A stretch of 64,000 nt of DNA, taken from positions 496,001-560,000 of the forward strand of contig NZ_CP102605.1 of the NCBI RefSeq assembly GCF_024707505.1. The letters are read 5' to 3'. How positions within the stretch are numbered: position 1 is the first letter of the stretch; every line of letters starts with the position of its first letter. The notes beneath the pieces were generated by a model. The model saw nothing but the letters and a program-made list of their open reading frames with translations. It had not been told where the DNA came from and made no database searches. This DNA comes from Pantoea sp. SOD02. Its GTDB lineage: Bacteria; Pseudomonadota; Gammaproteobacteria; Enterobacterales; Enterobacteriaceae. Made by a program: the position numbers and the translations under genes. This document shows, in pieces, positions 61,999 to 64,000 of the stretch.

Positions 61999-62967
61999 TT
62001 ACAGCCTGCCCTTCATCATCGGCAGGCTTTTTTCTGCAAAATATTCAGCGAGAAAATCAATAAACACTTTAATGCGCGGCGATTCAGAAGCGCGTTGCGT
62101 GTAAACCGCCCAAACATTCGCTTCCTGATACCACTGCGGTAAAACGTGCACCAATTGATTTTCACTTAAATAAGGTGCGACATCCCAGGCCGATCGCAAC
62201 GCAATGCCGTGTGATTTTAAGGCCCAGTTTAAAATCACTTTCCCACTATTCGATGAGTAATGGCTATTCAGGCGACAGACGATTCTATTCTCGCCATCGG
62301 TTAACGTCCAGTGTCCAAAAGTGTTGTTATTTTCATTAATAATAAGACAGCTATGATCGATTAAATCATCCAGCGTCTCAAGCGGACGCGATCGGGATAG
62401 ATAATCTGCTGAAGCGCAAAGAATACGCCGATTGGCGGCTAATTTTCGGGCAATGTAGGAATGATTAACATCATCGCCAACGCGAATATCCACATCGGTT
62501 CCTGATTGCAATAAATCAATATCGCGATCGCTGAGCATCAGTTTGATATTCAGTGACGGATGGCGCGTCATAAATTCAGCAATCGCATCCGACAAATAAT
62601 CCTGACCAAAACCAAATGAACAGGCCACGGTAAGATCGCCGGTCAATTCGCCGCGCCACTGCTGGAAGTTATTGAGGAAGGAATCCATCTCGTGCACCAC
62701 CTGCAGCGCGCCTTCCAGCGCCTTTTCACCTTCTGGCGTCAGGCGCATCACGCGGTTGGTGCGGAAAAACAGCCGGGTTTCCAGCTGCTTTTCAAGGATG
62801 GCAATACGCTTGCTGATATAGGATGGCGACTGGCCGAGCTCAATGGCGGCGCGGCCAAAACCTTCGTAGCGCGCCACGCTGATAAATACATACAGATCTT
62901 CAACCGACGGCCAGCCCTCAAGCGGCTTCTGATAACTTTTCCCGGCAAGCAGTATCTTCATAACCAT
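61999..62967 (-). CDS. LysR-family transcriptional regulator
   Basis: A 322-aa LysR regulator with an HTH near residues 20-80 (VEDLYVFISVARYEGFGRAAIELGQSPSYISKRIAILEKQ, in part) and an effector domain. It carries a slightly longer N-terminus than usual. It lies about 25 nt after the dehalogenase-like gene on the same strand, so it may be co-transcribed with it and regulate it. The start is uncertain: ATG 62967 and ATG 62961 both lack good ribosome sites. Confidence 0.85.
   Translation of the reverse strand: MVMKILLAGKSYQKPLEGWPSVEDLYVFISVARYEGFGRAAIELGQSPSYISKRIAILEKQLETRLFFRTNRVMRLTPEGEKALEGALQVVHEMDSFLNNFQQWRGELTGDLTVACSFGFGQDYLSDAIAEFMTRHPSLNIKLMLSDRDIDLLQSGTDVDIRVGDDVNHSYIARKLAANRRILCASADYLSRSRPLETLDDLIDHSCLIINENNNTFGHWTLTDGENRIVCRLNSHYSSNSGKVILNWALKSHGIALRSAWDVAPYLSENQLVHVLPQWYQEANVWAVYTQRASESPRIKVFIDFLAEYFAEKSLPMMKGRL
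62003..62033 (+). terminator. Intrinsic terminator of the DUF1471-like gene
   Basis: AGCCTGCC pairs with GGCAGGCT over 8 bp, followed by TTTTTT. It begins 22 nt after the stop codon and overlaps the last codons of the convergent LysR gene. Confidence 0.85.
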
Positions 62968-62992
62968 CACAGCGTTAGAGAAATTTAGCCGG

Positions 62993-63907
62993 TTATAACA
63001 CAGAATCCAGGAAGGGCTGAAGCTGGCTTAAAAACAGTTCGGGCACTTCCTCATGTGGTGAATGACCGCAAGGTAATGCGTGGCCTTGAATATGGCGCGC
63101 TTTATCCTGCCAGGTTTCCACCACGTTATATAACTGGCCGACCGTGCCCTTTTCTCCCCATAACAGCAGCAGCGGCGCTTCAATGCGTTTATCGCTGTCC
63201 TGCGCATCATCGTCTAAATCAATTGTCGCCGCTGCGCGATAATCCTCGCACACCGCGTGAATCATCTCTTTCTTTTGATAACAGCGCAGGTAATCGTTGA
63301 ATATTGCCTCTTCGGTAGCGCCCGGCGTTTTTAATTGCCCGTCAATGTGTTTACGCAGGAATAACGCCGGATCGTGGCCGATCATGGTTTCCGGTAATGG
63401 ATAAGGTTGAATCAGGAAGAACCACCAGAAATAGCGCGTCGCAAATTCTTTATTGGTTAACGCATACATGGTGGCGGTTGGCGCAATATCGACAAACACG
63501 CAGCAGGAAAGTTTTTCCGGATGATCGAGCGCCAGCCGATGGCCTACGCGCGCACCGCGATCGTGACCAACAAACGCCACGCGCTCCAGGCCTAATGCGT
63601 CGATCAGCAGGCTAATATCGTCTGCCATCACGCGTTTCGAGTAAGCACGATGCGTCTCATCACTTACCGGCTTGTCGCTGTCGCCGTAACCGCGCAGATC
63701 CGGCAGGATCACGCGATACTTCTGCGCCAGCTGCGGCGCAATTTTGCGCCACGCCAGATGATTTTGTGGATGTCCGTGCAGCATCAGTAAAGGCGGGCCT
63801 TCGCCACCGATGGCGACGCGCAGCGTCACGCCATTCGCCAATCGCACATCACTCAGCGTAAAGCCGTCGATAAAGGGGGAATCACCGCGTGGCGTTATCT
63901 CACTCAT
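62993..63907 (-). CDS. Alpha/beta hydrolase, fluoroacetate-dehalogenase-like
   Basis: A 304-aa alpha/beta-hydrolase. The nucleophile aspartate lies in V-G-H-D-R-G-A-R, with the two arginines that hold the carboxylate in fluoroacetate dehalogenases, and DLRGYGDSDKP, YSKRVMADD, LDHPEKL, FVDIAPT, DYRAAATIDL also follow that family. The late catalytic histidine is in LPCGHSPHEE. The halide-pocket H-W pair of the known enzymes appears as F-W here (RYFWWFF), so the substrate may not be fluoroacetate. ATG 63907 overlaps the stop of the gene before it by 4 nt (ATGA). Confidence 0.8.
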   Translation of the reverse strand: MSEITPRGDSPFIDGFTLSDVRLANGVTLRVAIGGEGPPLLMLHGHPQNHLAWRKIAPQLAQKYRVILPDLRGYGDSDKPVSDETHRAYSKRVMADDISLLIDALGLERVAFVGHDRGARVGHRLALDHPEKLSCCVFVDIAPTATMYALTNKEFATRYFWWFFLIQPYPLPETMIGHDPALFLRKHIDGQLKTPGATEEAIFNDYLRCYQKKEMIHAVCEDYRAAATIDLDDDAQDSDKRIEAPLLLLWGEKGTVGQLYNVVETWQDKARHIQGHALPCGHSPHEEVPELFLSQLQPFLDSVL

Positions 63908-64000
63908 GCTTGGGCATCCTGTACTATTGGGCCGCGCTTCAGCCACGGACGCTGGGCAAAATGTTGCACTTCAAACTGAGTGATATCGGATTCGTACTGC
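63904..64000 (-). CDS. 3' end of an unidentified gene (partial)
   Basis: The last 31 codons of a leftward gene are visible, ending HFAQRPWLKRGPIVQDAQA and a TGA that overlaps the start of the dehalogenase-like gene (ATGA). The 4-nt overlap shows the two are in one operon. The fragment is too short for identification. Confidence 0.6.
   Translation of the reverse strand, partial: QYESDITQFEVQHFAQRPWLKRGPIVQDAQA

Noticed and set aside
1..64000. CRISPR arrays, tRNA, rRNA, phage or intact insertion sequences
   Set aside because: No regularly spaced direct repeats, no tRNA-like cloverleaf noticed, and no transposase, integrase or phage structural gene among the coding regions.

Overview
The window looks like a chromosomal segment of a plant- or environment-associated member of the Enterobacterales, most likely Erwiniaceae (Pantoea/Erwinia-like). 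This rests on protein-level resemblance (Kup, ClcA, AmpC/AmpR, RcsB/EvgA-type regulators, an AriR-like protein), moderately high GC with enteric-style ribosome sites, and many short palindromic repeats at gene ends. No rRNA, tRNA, CRISPR array, phage or intact insertion sequence was seen.

Layout. 0.1-4 kb: GNAT acetyltransferase, guanine-deaminase-like enzyme, sugar-isomerase-like protein, two small proteins (one AriR/YmgB-like). 4.2-8.8 kb: a cellobiose/chitobiose-type PTS operon (IIB-IIA-GH4 glycosidase-IIC) transcribed away from an RpiR-type regulator, with two matching 19-nt palindromes between them. 8.8-24.2 kb: a signalling-plus-adhesion island with four LuxR-type response regulators, two BvgS/EvgS-like hybrid sensors (one with a full phosphorelay chain, one with a degraded ATP-binding domain and no HPt), a free-standing HPt protein and a complete chaperone-usher fimbrial operon. 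24.3-31.3 kb: TetR/MFS pair, a very small acidic protein, ampC-ampR, clcA, a YciE-like protein and small hypothetical proteins including a zinc ribbon. 31.5-40.1 kb: one giant gene for a cyclic beta-1,2-glucan synthase-like protein. 40.2-51.3 kb: an exported amidohydrolase, then a LysR regulator and a tightly packed operon of an M20 amidohydrolase, a five-gene peptide-type ABC importer and an MmgE/PrpD protein; the regulator is preceded by a non-coding block bounded by inverted repeats. 51.4-64 kb: SDR, chemoreceptor, His-rich membrane protein with an ECF sigma factor, metallo-beta-lactamase-fold proteins, a TacAT-like toxin-antitoxin pair whose toxin carries an internal stop, an orphan MetQ/NlpA-type lipoprotein with a MetJ-like box, kup, a DUF1471-like protein, a LysR regulator, a fluoroacetate-dehalogenase-like hydrolase and the 3' end of one further gene.

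Working together. The most distinctive part is 8.8-24.2 kb. From RR4 down to sensor 2 the genes all read leftward (RR4-HPt-pilin-chaperone-usher-adhesin-RR3-sensor 2) and meet a rightward sensor 1-RR2 pair; RR1 diverges from sensor 1. Near-identical RcsAB-like 14-mers lie upstream of RR3 and in the RR1/sensor 1 intergenic region. I infer a multi-input phosphorelay controlling fimbriae. A dispersed palindromic repeat family (core GGTCGCCATTCATGGCGACC) with a companion palindrome (GGTGCGCATAAATGCGCACC type) marks the ends of many genes across the window.
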